Notes under the pieces: model-generated | Database searches by the model: none | Seen by the model: only the letters and a program-made list of their open reading frames with translations | Told to the model about the DNA's origin: nothing | Part shown: one piece after another, positions 63,487 to 64,000 of the stretch | Position numbering within the stretch: the stretch's first letter is position 1 | Layout: every line of letters starts with the position of its first letter | Program-made: the position numbers and the translations under genes | Assembly (NCBI GenBank): GCA_902578935.1 | Contig: CACHEU010000002.1 | Span: 62,001-126,000, forward strand | DNA length: 64,000 bases | Reading direction: 5' to 3' | Source of the DNA: an uncultured Pelagibacteraceae bacterium | Lineage (GTDB): Bacteria > Pseudomonadota > Alphaproteobacteria > Pelagibacterales > Pelagibacteraceae

Positions 63487-64000
63487 ATGTCCGAACAGTT
63501 AATATTTAATTTCCCTTTTAAAAAAAGTTATTCTAGTCAAGACTTTTATGTTGCAAGCAATAATTTTAATGCTTTTAAATTAATTGAAAGTTGGCCCAAA
63601 TGGACGAGTAGATTTGTAAACATTTTTGGACCTAAGGGATGCGGAAAAACTCACTTAGCAAATATTCTAATGGGCAAAATCCAATGTGTTATGATTTCTT
63701 CCGAAAAAATTGACGAGGGAATTTTAAATAAGTTTAAGACCAAAGAGTGTTTGATTATAGATAATTTTACAAACAATATAGAAGAAAAATTGCTTTACTC
63801 TATAATTAATGCTGCATTTCAAGATAATAAATACTTAATTATTAGCTCATCTATTTCTTTAAAAAAGTTTAAAATTAAATTAAAAGATTTAAGTTCTAGA
63901 TTTACTAGTTTTATTGATATTGGAATTGATTTGCCAACGGATGACTTGATTAGGGTAATATTGACAAAAAGTTTCTCAGACAAGCAAATTCAAATTAGTA
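63487..64000 (+). CDS. hda: Hda/DnaA-related initiation regulator, partial
   Basis: This is a DnaA-family AAA+ protein of which the first 171 codons are in view; the C-terminus lies beyond the window. The N-terminus MSEQLIFNF carries the QLxxxF-type beta-clamp binding motif of Hda. The Walker A motif is FGPKGCGKTHL (47-57). The acidic Walker B-like segment CLIIDNF follows. Unlike DnaA it has no N-terminal helicase-loading domain. Hda stimulates ATP hydrolysis by DnaA after initiation. Confidence 0.88.
   Translation, partial: MSEQLIFNFPFKKSYSSQDFYVASNNFNAFKLIESWPKWTSRFVNIFGPKGCGKTHLANILMGKIQCVMISSEKIDEGILNKFKTKECLIIDNFTNNIEEKLLYSIINAAFQDNKYLIISSSISLKKFKIKLKDLSSRFTSFIDIGIDLPTDDLIRVILTKSFSDKQIQIS

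Noticed and set aside
1-64000. CRISPR arrays, insertion sequences, prophage or defence islands
   Set aside because: No regularly spaced repeats, transposase, integrase or phage genes are seen; the content is metabolic and housekeeping throughout.

Overview
The window is a 64 kb stretch of a small, AT-rich alphaproteobacterial genome, almost certainly of the SAR11 clade (Pelagibacterales). The signs are a low-GC, lysine/asparagine/isoleucine-rich proteome, extreme gene packing (no gap over about 220 bases, many 1-14 nt overlaps, convergent genes that share stop codons), a blue-tuned proteorhodopsin, and a TMAO/methylamine gene block. The identification rests on gene content and style, not on a database match. 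I found no rRNA or tRNA genes, insertion sequences, prophage or CRISPR arrays, and no gene-free stretch longer than 300 bases.

Region 1 (1-18 kb) is a nearly complete methylated-amine catabolic island. It holds a TMAO-type binding protein (tmoX, partial), TMAO demethylase (tdm) with a co-translated FAD oxidoreductase, a glutamine-synthetase-like ligase, the three N-methylglutamate synthase subunits (mgsABC), an unknown 132-aa protein, an ammonium/methylammonium channel (amtB) with a small membrane protein, a second glutamine-synthetase-like ligase that best resembles gamma-glutamylmethylamide synthetase (gmaS), and, on the opposite strand, the four-subunit N-methylglutamate/sarcosine dehydrogenase (mgdABCD). 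The inferred flow is TMAO to dimethylamine plus formaldehyde (Tdm), dimethylamine to methylamine (step not assigned; the FAD enzyme is a candidate), then methylamine plus glutamate to gamma-glutamylmethylamide (GmaS), N-methylglutamate (Mgs), and finally glutamate plus a one-carbon unit on tetrahydrofolate (Mgd). Released ammonium feeds nitrogen metabolism.

Region 2 (18-26.5 kb) has an EamA transporter, YgfZ, a dihydroorotase, a propionyl-CoA synthetase, and a proteorhodopsin followed by a [2Fe-2S] ferredoxin, a ferredoxin-NADP reductase-like flavoprotein and a glutathione transferase, then DksA.

Region 3 (26.5-41.9 kb) has a lipid-linked glycosyltransferase pair, a GFA-fold protein, a D-glycerate 3-kinase-like protein, TolC, recA (with an SOS-box-like site), alaS, icd, phosphatidylserine decarboxylase and synthase, rlmE, a TPR protein, panB, and a YfgM-like/BamB pair.

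Region 4 (41.9-64 kb) is core housekeeping: purF, cvpA and an RND/MMPL transporter; dnaB, rplI, rpsR and rpsF; fabD, fabG, acpP and gmk; the outer-membrane biogenesis operon lptF-lptG-lptD-surA-pdxA-ksgA; pepA and ndk; purN and purM; a DUF2066 protein; and the start of hda.

The most interesting material is in region 1: the FAD enzyme beside tdm, the two different glutamine-synthetase-like ligases, the unknown mgs-linked protein with its lysine-rich N-terminus, two tiny membrane proteins around amtB, and palindromes in the control regions. The use of TTAA (or TTAG) as a shared stop by convergent genes is a striking window-wide feature.
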